From Phanerodontia chrysosporium (lineage: Eukaryota; Basidiomycota; Agaricomycetes; Polyporales; Phanerochaetaceae), in assembly GCA_001910725.1 (NCBI GenBank), contig MJGA01000028.1, positions 124,001 through 188,000 on the forward strand: a stretch of DNA of 64,000 bases. The letters run 5' to 3'. Under the pieces are notes generated by a model that did not search any database, had not been told where the DNA came from, and saw only the letters and a program-made list of their open reading frames with translations. This document shows, piece by piece, positions 54,001 through 64,000 of the stretch (its first letter is position 1; each line of letters begins with the position of its first letter). The position numbers and the translations under genes are program-made.

Positions 54001-54806
54001 AGCATGCAATGCACAGGCTTCCCTTGCGCAGATGCTCCATGTGGTGCACCTTGTGCATATGCTACGCTGTCGGCCGGGTTAATCCAGTTGTCTGGATCGA
54101 GCTTGATGAGGTGGCCAATCCGTCCTGTGCAGCTTGTCTGCGGGTAATCCAGCACAGTGTTTAGCAGGTGCCGAAACAGTTGCTCTAGCCAGAAACTGCG
54201 GGTATACTGCACAGCGCTTTCGGGAGCAGAGACTGTGGGATCAGACTCGGCGGAAAGCGAGGAGAGTGCGCGAGTGGGTATGGTGGCTGGTGGAGGTTGA
54301 GACATGGAGTGTCGATCTTCAAAGTAGCCGAGCAAGGCAGCGATTGCATGGTGAACAGCGCGCGGGACAGTGATGGGGCTGTCACCACGCGGGATGGCAT
54401 GCCGCAACTGCTCAAGCTCCTCGCGAGCATCGATGGTCTCGTATGCAGATGAGGACCGTGTCGACGCTGGAGTTGTGACTGTACTGTGCGACGTTGATGG
54501 CGTCGCGGTAAGTCTACTCAAGTGTCGGGAACGCGGCGTTTGAGTTGTACAGGGGAGCACCGAGTCTGTCGCTGGTGCCACCGTAGTCATGAATGGATTC
54601 TCAGGGTCGTCATGGGTGAATACATTGTGTGTATCACGCTGCAGAGCAGGATTGGAGGCCTCAAAGATGCGGTTGTCAGTTGGCGTGGTGTCGGTGCCAT
54701 GTAGAACGCGCAGGGCACTGGTGTCTGAGTTGCCAAACCTGCGCTGGCGTGGTGTCGATGGTGTGACAGGTGCGGCTGGGTTCAGAAGCTGCGAGAGTGG
54801 TAGCAT
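51036..54806 (-). CDS. Transposase-like protein, left (intact) copy
   Basis: About nine exons and roughly 1,100 residues, from MLPLSQLLNPA at 54806 to the stop at 51036; an in-frame Met lies 20 codons upstream (54866). The N-terminal 280 residues are Ser/Thr/Pro-rich and disordered. A C..C cluster (CRERHSTCQGMKAC) and a zinc-like segment CPYVLLVCHGKHTHP resemble the WRKY-GCM1/FLYWCH type fingers found in MULE-like and related transposases. The core holds SLEDHVGILHFGADQHLGQA, then GLYLQDV, and IPYEIWQAGEPHSNMIEALH, with Asp and Glu residues suitable for a DDE/D site (inference). The C-terminus has heptad-like Leu/Lys/Ala helices. Superfamily not assigned. Confidence 0.65.
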
Positions 54807-55442
54807 AATAGAAGCTGTGGTAGAGATCGGACACTTCAGCGGAGGGTGTTCAGGCAGTGTATACACTATCTGGAAGCTGTCATCTAGTGTGCTCTGAGGG
54901 GCCTCGGTGCTCTACAACGTTGCTGCCCTTCCCTCGCCAAGGCCCCCTCTCTCCGACTCCATCGCAGTGGTGAAACCCTTTTTTCATGTTGTTTGCACCC
55001 TCATTTAGTCTCTGATGACTGCGAGGCAGTCCAACGCAGCGTGGTATCAACTTGAGCAGCGCTGCTATCCAATCCCGGCCCTTCTTCACACTTCCTCTCC
55101 CCAAAGGTCCGATGTTTTCGTGCATCTGCAGAGCAGTATAGTAGTTCCTGATGCCGTGCCTCACTGTTCGCTCATGATAAACCCGCCGGACAGCTCTCAT
55201 TGGCTAGCGGCGGTGTTCAAACCGGGCAACGGCGTACTAGCCTCGAACAACAGCAGTTACCATTATGGGCGTGTGACAGCCAAGGGAGACCCTTCCTTCC
55301 CGACCAACAACCCCAGGCTAAGGTTTATAGAAATGCACCCAAAGCGTTGCTCGATAGTCGCTCGCCGGAGGTCGGATGCCCCGGGATGCACGATTGATGG
55401 GCCCTGCGCGCCAATCAAGCTCGAGCAATCGAGCGTATACTC

Positions 55443-55550
55443 TGGTTTGCAATTGCTGAAGACAGGCTGCAAAAGCGGACACAGGCGCCAATCTGTGTGC
55501 AATAAGCGCCCGTCTGGTCGCAGCCCCGATCTTGGAATTTGAGCCTATAC
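55443..55550. other. Unique centre (108 bp) of the palindrome
   Basis: The only non-repeated part of the element. Both arms stop at GAGTATAC read outward from the centre, and the last bases of the centre on the right (CCTATAC) repeat TATAC next to the arm, a possible trace of a template switch. No ORF of its own. Confidence 0.85.
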
Positions 55551-56185
55551 GAGTATACGCTCGATTGCTCGAGCTTGATTGGCGCGCAGGGCCCATCAAT
55601 CGTGCATCCCGGGGCATCCGACCTCCGGCGAGCGACTATCGAGCAACGCTTTGGGTGCATTTCTATAAACCTTAGCCTGGGGTTGTTGGTCGGGAAGGAA
55701 GGGTCTCCCTTGGCTGTCACACGCCCATAATGGTAACTGCTGTTGTTCGAGGCTAGTACGCCGTTGCCCGGTTTGAACACCGCCGCTAGCCAATGAGAGC
55801 TGTCCGGCGGGTTTCCATGAGCGAACAGTGAGGCACGGCATCAGGAACTACTATACTGCTCTGCAGATGCACGAAAACATCGGACCTTTGGGGAGAGGAA
55901 GTGTGAAGAAGGGCCGGGATTGAATAGCAGCGCTGCTCAAGTTGATACCACGCTGCGTTGGACTGCCTCGCAGTCATCAGAGACTAAATGAGGGTGCAAA
56001 CAACATGAAAAAAGGGTTTCACCACTGCGATGGAGTCGGAGAGAGGGGGCCTTGGCGAGGGAAGGGCAGCAACGTTGTAGAGCACCGAGGCCCCTCAGAG
56101 CACACTAGATGACAGCTTCCAGATAGTGTATACACTGCCTGAACACCCTCCGCTGAAGTGTCCGATCTCTACCACAGCTTCTATT

Positions 56186-59100
56186 ATGCTACCACTCTCG
56201 CAGCTTCTGAACCCAGCCGCACCTGTCACACCATCGACACCACGCCAGCGCAGGTTTGGCAACTCAGACACCAGTGCCCTGCGCGTTCTACATGGCACCG
56301 ACACCACGCCAACTGACAACCGCATCTTTGAGGCCTCCAATCCTGCTCTGCAGCGTGATACACACAATGTATTCACCCATGACGACCCTGAGAATCCATT
56401 CATGACTACGGTGGCACCAGCGACAGACTCGGTGCTCCCCTGTACAACTCAAACGCCGCGTTCCCGACACTTGAGTAGACTTACCGCGACGCCATCAACG
56501 TCGCACAGTACAGTCACAACTCCAGCGTCGACACGGTCCTCATCTGCATACGAGACCATCGATGCTCGCGAGGAGCTTGAGCAGTTGCGGCATGCCATCC
56601 CGCGTGGTGACAGCCCCATCACTGTCCCGCGCGCTGTTCACCATGCAATCGCTGCCTTGCTCGGCTACTTTGAAGATCGACACTCCATGTCTCAACCTCC
56701 ACCAGCCACCATACCCACTCGCGCACTCTCCTCGCTTTCCGCCGAGTCTGATCCCACAGTCTCTGCTCCCGAAAGCGCTGTGCAGTATACCCGCAGTTTC
56801 TGGCTAGAGCAACTGTTTCGGCACCCGCTAAACACTGTGCTGGATTACCCGCAGACAAGCTGCACAGGACGGATTGGCCACCTCATCAAGCTCGATCCAG
56901 ACAACTGGATTAACCCGGCCGACAGCGTAGCATATGCACAAGGTGCACCACATGGAGCATCTGCGCAAGGGAAGCCTGTGCATTGCATGCTGCTACGCGA
57001 CGAGAAGACGGGGCAGATGGTACCTTGCCGAGAGCGCCACTCTACATGTATGTCTTGCCATTGTACATGAACCGTTGTAAATGACTGATGACACTGACCT
57101 TAGGTCAAGGAATGAAGGCGTGTCCAAACACAGGAGACGCCATTCTTCACTCGTCCCATGTCTCCGCATCTCGAGAGGAGCTCAAGGCTCGGTTAATAGG
57201 TGAACGTGAGGCCCGCGAGGATGGTGACTCACCCAGCCGTGTCGTCTTTGAGCGGACAATCGGAAAAATCGCAGCACTCCGCAAGCTCAGATGTAGCGCC
57301 GCTGCTATCCATGGTACGGCAGTGCCACCAACAGAGCGAGTGGGCGAAGGCCTTGGTGACGGTGATGAGAATGAGCAGGCAGCATGGACGGCGGCCATCA
57401 GAAAGGCAAGGCGGGGATATGAACCATGCTCACCAGCAGAGCACTGCCCAGGCCGTCTCATGCTCTCGTACGACTACGACGGCGAGCCATACATTCAGTG
57501 CGTGACATTCAATGTCTTATCTTCTCGTGCTTAGTCTCCAACTTGTCAGCTGCGAGTATTACAGTGCCCGAAACCGTGAACACTTACTTGATTACACGGT
57601 CGGCAATGGCTCGTACGATTTCGACTACATAGAGGCGGTCTTCTTGCATGACCAACAAATGGTGGACGCCATGGAGAGGCTAGCTGAAGAAGATGGGTAT
57701 GGGCCGAGAGCATCTTGCACAACCGTAGTGAATGTGTCGTCAAACCGTGTGCATTGTCGTAAGCCTGTTTACTTTGCTACTGTCCAATCTCTGAGCTGAT
57801 GATGGTGGATTGGCTACGTCTGTTGGCAGCACATGAGCATTGTAACGATAAAGGGCAACTCACACTTGTTGAAATGGTTCGACTTCGCTGCAACAGCAAG
57901 CTACAATCGTATGAGCCACTTCCTGAATACAGGCATGTCTGTCCATACGTGCTTCTCGTCTGCCACGGAAAACACACGCACCCGATCCCTTTACCAACGA
58001 AAACTCTGCCCATGTCCGCGGCCAGCTCCTTGAACTATTGCATGACATAGGACATGACCTCGCGGATATGACGCCTCGCAGACTTCTCCGGCATAGCCTC
58101 ACACAAGCCCGCCTTCGGCAGCTGCTTCCTAGCATCACACACCCCACGTTAAGTGATCTACACACGTCTCTTGCAAACAAAGACCACCTACGCTCGTTCA
58201 TCAAGGTGGTGAAGGAGAAGGAGTTTCCGCATGGTACAGGCTGGGAGGGTACGCTCGCTGCTTGACTCGGAGATGAGATAGTTCACAATTGACTTGATTA
58301 TTAGGTCTCTTGCGTCTGAAGCACTTGCAGGATACAGGAAGTGCTTCACATGGAGAGCTATACATACGTTACGCAGCGGAAGTGACATACAGTGAGCTAC
58401 TCCTAGATTGCTCACCGAGTGACGAGAATGACTCCGAGAATGACTTGAATCGGTCCAATGTCCGTATAGTGCTTTGTATGTCAAGAGACCAGAGCTGTCG
58501 GTTGCGTAGGGCTCAATATCCCAGAGTGACATAGCATTCAAGCGGGTGTCTGGTTGGAAGGAGTTCGAGCTCGCAGGTGTCGATCGTGACAACAAAACCT
58601 GTACGGCCAAGTTTCCTTTTTTGTATTCTGCCAACTCAACTCTCACGCATGATCCAGGTATCGTATTCTGCCGTATCCTCCTCACCCGCGAGACGGCTGC
58701 AATCCACCGCTTCATCTTCCATAAAATCGACGAGATAGTCAAGCAGGATACAGCTTCGAACCTGCAATGGCGGCACATTGACTCATCCTCGCTCGAAGAC
58801 CATGTCGGCATCTTGCACTTTGGTGCCGACCAGCATCTTGGACAGGCAAAGGGTACGCATACAAGATCTAGGGAAGGGATGTACTTATGGATTTGAAACA
58901 CACTCAGGACTTGGTCTGTACTTGCAGGATGTCTCCCGCAAGCGAACCGACCGCACGAAGCATGACCTACATGAACCGAGCCGGGTGCTAGTGGACCTGA
59001 CTCCGTACGAACATCTCCATCGCATCTTCCGACTCTGCACGGTCCACATCTACCGCAATATCAAGACCTGTGCTGTTTCCGATGATGTTAAACGTCTTAT

Positions 59101-59953
59101 GCGCAGTCTGGTTTGTATGGAACACGACGATTGGGACGGGACACTACTACAGATATGCCACATGGGGGGAAGGCAGCTCACGGTGCGCCTGTCTCTCATT
59201 CCGACTGATGCCCCTGCTAACGAGGAAATACACACCTAGATTGGGTACAGGACAAGATCAAAAGTAAATTCGCTTTCGAGGGAATGTGCTGGGCAAAAAG
59301 CGCGATACCGTATGAGATATGGCAAGCAGGAGAGCCCCATAGCAACATGATTGAGGCTCTACATGCAGACGCCAATCGAGAGGGAGTTGGCTGTAGCCTG
59401 GTGGGCGGTATTGTGCGTGGACAGCATCTTGACCGCATGAAGCTTCAATCAGTTAAGGTATGTAATTCACGAGCTCTACCTTTATGACGACCTAACTGAT
59501 GGCCTCAGATGTATGAGGAAGCAGGTGTAGACATGTTGTATAAGTTCCGCTCACATACAGACAAAGCCCTTCGCGCCCTCAAGCTTCAGCGTGTGTTCGC
59601 TTTTTTATTTCACATAGGCGGTGTATTGATAATTTATTCTAATAGAGCGTGCTCGTCGTAAGCGATATATGACAGCAGACAACAATATCGGCGAGGCAAA
59701 TACCAAAGTCACGAAAACGCTCTCGGCACTCGAGCGTGCTCGCTCAAAGCTAACGAAAGCTTTGCAAGGACGAGAACACGACGGCATGTCTTTGACTCCT
59801 GACCAGTTGCAGCGCCTTAGGACCAAAGTCTGTAACGCAGAGACTGCTCATAACAAGGCACTACAGAAGAGTGCGTCTCTGGTTGGGAAGGGCTCCGGGA
59901 AAGCAACTATTGTGCTCCCGCGTTTCATCGAGGGTTCGTGTATGAGGGGGTGA
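56186..59953 (+). pseudogene. Transposase-like protein, right copy with three frameshifts
   Basis: Same gene as the left copy. Single-base losses at 58009-58011 (CCC for CCCC, just after the HTHP finger), near 58525 (ATCCCAG for ATCTCCAG) and near 59164 (six G for seven) break the frame. There is one substitution giving Pro for Leu before NTVLDYPQ. Two of the three losses are in homopolymers. Either the copy is inactive or the assembly of this arm is less accurate. Confidence 0.65.
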
Positions 59954-59998
59954 TAGATTAGATAGGATATATACACGAGGTTACGAATGTCAGGCAAC

Positions 59999-60202
59999 CT
60001 ACTCCACGACATAATAGCAGCGCCAGAATTTACCCGGGCAATAGTTCTTCGCTTTGATCACACGCCTGTTCAAGCCGTTGCACTTGAGAAGGCGCACAGC
60101 ATCCCAGCTGGTGGTGAAGTACAAGCCACGCACGGTTAGCACAGTCGTGCCGTTGGGGGGTGTCGCTGGTGGCATCGCGTCATCAACCGGGCGAGGAAGC
60201 AC
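59999..60202 (-). CDS. Small unassigned ORF, right arm
   Basis: Mirror of 50787-50990, identical over the frame. Function not recognised. Confidence 0.3.
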   Translation of the reverse strand: MLPRPVDDAMPPATPPNGTTVLTVRGLYFTTSWDAVRLLKCNGLNRRVIKAKNYCPGKFWRCYYVVE

Positions 60203-60538
60203 CCAGCCATAGTGGTAGCTGATTCAGTAGCGGCCTACAGAGAAGCAGTGAGGTATACTGAAGTTGCAGAGACACTACTTACGCACAGGGCGATCTCACC
60301 CATAGGGCCCTTGGTCAAGGAAGGGATGCTATCGGCAAAAGACTAACTGCCGCGGGGGTGCCGTGCTTGGTATCGATGTGGGCATGGACATGGCGCACAA
60401 ATATGAGTGAGACCAATAGAGTATTGTGCGCATGTAAAGTGAGCACCTGTAGCCGCAGATGATAAGACTACATGGAGCACGACGGCTATAGGAACGGTGA
60501 GCATGGAAGACTGCCATTGAGAATGGACATGTACAGAA

Positions 60539-61070
60539 ATGGAAGTAACAACGACCCCCATGAGTCTATACACCACGAGGACCAGCGTCTTGAGCTGCAT
60601 GCTCTGTCTGTCATCACACTGGCTGCGCTTTGTGGATGTGTACACGACCGGGTTTGAGGTGGCTGCACGAGTTGTCACGCAGCTGAGCAACAACCGGATG
60701 CGCCTGCTCAAGCACAACCCAGAGGACCTGACTCTTAGCATGTAAGAACTCCCCCCATCCTGGAGACCTCAATGAGCTAGTGTCGTACCGTATCCGAAAC
60801 CATCCGCTGCACTCTCTCGCTCAACACAAAGCCTCGTCGTCTTTCGGAGGGATGGCACTCTTGCGGCAGCAGGCTCAGCAGAGATTCAGGGGGCGTTTGT
60901 GCCAGAGACGTCGCTCATGACAACAATGTAAGTGCAGAGGAGGGAGTGTTGCAGAGGCATGAGCAAGACGCGAGCTGCGCACCATGCAGTGTCGACGCCG
61001 TTTCGGGACCCCAGATTCCGCGGACCCCGTGTACCTCACACCGCAGTCAGTGTTCGCGCCGCTCACCTAG
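60539..61070 (+). CDS. Unassigned open frames in the right arm
   Basis: Mirror of 49919-50450. The difference at 61068-61070 creates a TAG in one frame where the left arm has a Gln codon. Same uncertainty about splicing. Confidence 0.3.
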
Positions 61071-61188
61071 CGTCGATTTACACATCCTAATGTGCCGAAA
61101 TCCACTACGCCTCCGCTCTCAGTAAAGATAAAATATACCGGGTGTCTTAATCTATTTTCCTTGAGTGCTCAGTGTAGTCTGGTCGACG

Positions 61189-61705
61189 TTCAACCAATCC
61201 CAGTCGCTCACTCATCCCAGCAAGATGTGCGGTGCTCTGGCTGCACAGTCTATCAGTGAGTCCGCCACGCAGACGATTCTCAACATGTTCTACTACATGG
61301 TGTTCCGAGAGCGTCATAAGCGGTGTCTTTCGTTGAAAGGAGATCGTCAATGTGACTGCCGAAGGTCACGGTGTAGACTTCACGCGCACCTATTCGAACA
61401 GCTGCGTGGAGGCCTTCAACATGCTCAGCATAGAAGATTCTCGCGCCGTTATCATGATCAGGTTGCGCAGTGTCATTGAATTCGACGGTTCCTACATTAA
61501 CTATTGTTACCTTGCCCTCCTTTCCAAAGAACGACATGTTTGGCCAGACAGCTTCCGTGGAGTGTTAGACGTCGGCTGGACATCGACATGTTGAAAGTTG
61601 TTATCATCATCAAGTAACTACACGTACAAGCCTCATCACTCCGCCGCTGGATGGAGAATGACACCTGGCCAAATTGCAATGGCACCACAGGGCAGCAACT
61701 GTCGA
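61189..61705 (+). pseudogene. RPB1 fragment, right copy
   Basis: Same order of segments as the left copy, on the + strand: FNQS...MCGALAAQSISESATQ, then KEIVNV, then the VIEFDGSYINY segment, a TGA at 61592-61594, and TPGQIAMAPQGSN. About 220 residues of RPB1 between the first and second blocks are missing. Confidence 0.8.
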
Positions 61706-61793
61706 GTCTCGTTAAATGAGTGGGGTGTATATTGGCAAATTATCACAACAGATCATATGCTAGAATGCAATCAAGAAATAATTAGAACTGTGC

Positions 61794-62880
61794 TCAAGCA
61801 CCACGGATGAGCTGAACCGTGTCCCGGATGTCGATGGTCAGGTCGATGGTGTCCTTGCCAGGACACTCATGGCGGATGCTGTGCGCACTGACAGTCATGA
61901 CGAGACCCCAGTTGCAAAGACGAAACAGCCTCTTGAATTCGGCCAAGGACAAGCCGGGGGCGCGGTGATCATCCAGCTTCAAGAGCTTGCGGAAGTCCGA
62001 GATCTCCGTCTCGACGTCTTCATCACCAATTGAAACTGCACAACAGTGAGCTACAAAATTTGCGACAAGATATATACCTACCTGTACCTCCCGCCAGACG
62101 GCTACGCTTCCGGGGTGTGGACAAGGTCGCCGAGGAGAAACGCTTGCCTGAGTAGGTATGATCAGCCCCGCGATGACCACAGACGTCTAGAGACATACGT
62201 TTGGGAGTGGCACTAGGCGAGGATAAGGGGGACGAGAACTGCTCCCCTGAGATAATATCCACGGGCTCGTCATCGTGCTGCGCAACTGCTGCCGCGTGAG
62301 TTAGAGCGTTGATAGATGCAACAGCAAAGCCCACACTTACCTTTGAGTGGGTAGTGATGGACCAAACAGTTGCGGGAGGTGTAGCCCTTCTCGAGGGTTA
62401 CTGCGTGTGAGGATTAGACTGGTTGGGCTCCTGGCGTATAAGGTGAGACTTACCCCAATACTTGCAGTGCCCGCGTGCGCAAGCAGCGATCCACTGACCG
62501 ACGTGTCGATCACCAGTCAGCTTGAGAAAGATCTTGGATTCGGTGAAAGCAGGCTGGTCCAAGTCTTGAGCACAGAGGCAGCCCGGCGCAGAGAACTCGT
62601 GGCCGTTTCGATGCTCCAACAACTGATCTGGCGGGACGCGCTCAAATTTGCCGGGGAGTCCGCATGGACGTATGGGCCTGTCGATTCAGTTAGCTGTAGA
62701 AGACGAAGGAATGCGTACATACCATTGCCAAGAAATCAATCGCCCACCCTTGAACTCGGGAATATGCCCGTCTGCAACTCCGAGTCGAACAGCCCTATTG
62801 AAGGGGAGGTGTCCGCAAGAATCCACGGAGCCAGCTAGGCGGATGGGGGCAAACTGTCTGGGAGCGGTTGCGAGACTCAT
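61794..62880 (-). CDS. Element accessory gene, right copy
   Basis: Mirror of 48106-49195 with the same six exons. It differs by loss of one codon (one Phe of the FFLK stretch in exon 2), which keeps the frame, so this copy also encodes a full protein of 278 residues. Confidence 0.65.
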
Positions 62881-63657
62881 CGTAGGATGCGAGGGAAAGG
62901 AATGTGGTTTGGCGTGGCAGCCGTAGGCAATGGAAGAGAAGGCGGAGAACGGCTGAGAGGACGGCAAGCAGGCCCTTATTTTATACTCGCTTGCACCTTA
63001 GTTGACTATCACGTACTTTTGTTAAGTCTTCCTTTGCCAATGAGACACCCGGTGCGCAGGTTCCTATTCACCGTCAACGCGCCGCCGCCGCCGTTCCTGG
63101 CTCGGGGAAAGTCCACGTTGCACAGATGGAGGCACATCGACACCTCGTGGGATAGCCCGCCCTTGAATGCGGTGCCTTGCCTTGGGAATACGTGGACGTT
63201 GGGGACGGCATCGACAACGGGGGTGAGAGGCGGGACGCTGGACACAGGCGACGGACGAAGCCAAGGGATACTGACCGAATTTGGAAGTCACGCTTGCACA
63301 TCGCCCAAATCCGAGCGGTAAGCACACGTGGATATATTTCCAGCATATCTGATGATAACAGACGCTCAGTCAACCAAACTGGGGAGGTCACCGGCCTGCA
63401 GGTCTCCCGAGGGGCGCTTGGTATCGGATCTGTCAAATCAGCGTCTATCGACCTCGAACAATCGAGTGGTCACTCAGCCTATACCACCCCATGGCAGATG
63501 GTCATATAAATGCAGAATGACTCAGTATATACAAACACTCGTACAGATGATCTGAGAGCGGGAGGCGGGAGAGGTGCACCGGAAGCGCCCACGCGCGTGC
63601 CGAGCGCTTGGTAGCCATCAGTTCGTGATTTCATCCATGGCCTTCCCGCCTACCGTA

Positions 63658-63665
63658 CTGCATCC
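63658..63665. repeat. 8-bp target-site duplication, right copy
   Basis: CTGCATCC, identical to 47321-47328 and directly adjacent to the right terminus. Confidence 0.8.
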
Positions 63666-63753
63666 CGTTGGCTGTCACTTTCTCGCTCTGCAATTCAGCG
63701 GTCCGTCACACCCTGTGGATATTTCTCGTGAGTCTTTACTCGAGCACTGGTAG
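63666..63753 (+). pseudogene. Candidate exon interrupted by the palindromic element (right part)
   Basis: Continues the frame of 47226-47328 as VGCHFLALQFSGPSHPVDIS and ends at TAG (63751-63753). Tentative because another frame is also open across the join. Confidence 0.35.
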
Positions 63754-64000
63754 TCAACCTCTTGACAGCTATATTGCACACCCTCAGGACCATGGGTCAC
63801 AGGCAGAGAAGCCCAGTTTTAAACGAAGGGAAGCACTCGATATCGTTGCGCACTCAACGACGCCTTGATTATGTGCTGCTTCTGGTGCTCTCGTCCAGAT
63901 ATGTACCTCCGCCGCCAATACCTTAGACATCAGAAGAATTGGCTCTGGAGACCATCCATGCTGCGAAAGCCGGCGGCGTATCCCGAGGGCACGGTTCATG
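63754..64000. other. Right edge of the window
   Basis: No supportable feature in the last 247 bases. Confidence 0.4.

Larger units (their letters stand above)
47329..55442 (+). repeat. Left arm of the giant inverted repeat (8114 bp)
   Basis: Pairs base by base with 63657-55551. Paired coordinates sum to 110993 at the centre and 110986 at the outer end, so the right arm is seven bases shorter: four single-base losses and one three-base loss. A few substitutions also occur. Confidence 0.97.
47329..63657. mobile_element. Giant palindromic DNA transposon (16.3 kb)
   Basis: Two arms, 47329-55442 and 55551-63657, are reverse complements along their whole length with only a handful of differences, and meet at a 108-bp unique centre. 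Outer termini read TACGGTAGGCGGG inward from both sides. An 8-bp direct repeat flanks it, as expected for a DNA transposon. hAT, P and KDZ/Zisupton elements make 8-bp duplications, but I cannot place this one. Each arm encodes a transposase-like protein (outward from the centre), a spliced accessory gene, short further ORFs and an RPB1 fragment. No second, inner pair of short terminal repeats is visible inside an arm, so it does not look like two complete elements side by side. Confidence 0.85.
55551..63657 (-). repeat. Right arm of the giant inverted repeat (8107 bp)
   Basis: Reverse complement of the left arm. It lacks one base near 55814, one C of a C-run (58009-58011), one base near 58525, one G of a G-run (near 59164) and three T-run bases inside the accessory gene. 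Confidence 0.97.

Noticed and set aside
55015..55542. Open frame of 175 codons near the palindrome centre, with a related frame on the other side
   Set aside because: It exists on both strands because of the mirror structure, lacks domain signal, and runs into the unique centre with a different end in each arm. Probably non-coding.
47329..63657. Two separate complete transposons inserted head to head
   Set aside because: No inner terminal repeats or inner target duplications are seen next to the 108-bp centre, and only one 8-bp duplication brackets the whole.

Overview
The window is nuclear DNA of a wood-decay basidiomycete, most likely a white-rot polypore close to Trametes. The evidence is four lignin peroxidase genes with the intron layout of polypore class II peroxidases, many GT-AG introns of about 45-60 nt, GC-rich coding sequence, and Agaricomycete-style housekeeping genes (SEC13, mitochondrial EF-G, a HAL2-type nucleotidase, a STE14-type methyltransferase). 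I worked from the sequence alone, so family names rest on motifs and remembered family patterns.

Layout. Positions 1-60 hold the 3' tip of an unknown gene, followed by about 2.5 kb with no gene I can support. LiP1 lies at 2672-4267 (+). Then come a tightly spaced pair of small ORFs (4707-5377), an FHA-domain tail-anchored protein (5626-7862), SEC13 (8204-9415, -), a UPF0014 membrane protein (9691-10968, -), a small secreted cysteine-rich protein (13113-13740) and mitochondrial elongation factor G (14278-17098). LiP2 (19237 on, +) and LiP3 (22113-23670, -) converge. A small possibly lipidated protein (26131-26481), tRNA-Glu (26751-26822, -), a MYND zinc-finger protein (26968-28747) and a large NRPS-like gene of the Pls/PosA type (28935-34116, -) follow. 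Next are LiP4 (37112-38656, +), a two-exon orphan gene, the HAL2-like phosphatase, an orphan ORF at 43432 and an isoprenylcysteine methyltransferase (45553-46331, -).

The last 16 kb (47329-63657) is one giant palindrome. Two 8.1-kb arms, almost identical, flank a 108-bp unique centre, and the whole is bracketed by an 8-bp direct repeat that looks like a target-site duplication. Each arm carries a transposase-like gene, a second intact spliced gene of unknown function, and a decayed fragment of RNA polymerase II largest subunit (RPB1). Joining the two flanks and counting the 8 bp once gives an uninterrupted reading frame, so the element seems to have landed in an exon. I regard this as the most unusual object in the window: an inverted-dimer transposon whose terminal inverted repeats are the complete coding unit.

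The four peroxidases keep the surface tryptophan of lignin peroxidase and lack the full Mn(II) site, so they should act on aromatic lignin units rather than on Mn(II). LiP2, LiP3 and LiP4 share upstream blocks, which points to duplication of gene plus promoter. Several genes (FHA, SEC13, LiP2, right-arm transposase) lack exactly one base, mostly in C or G runs. Systematic homopolymer under-calling in the assembly should be excluded before any of them is called broken.
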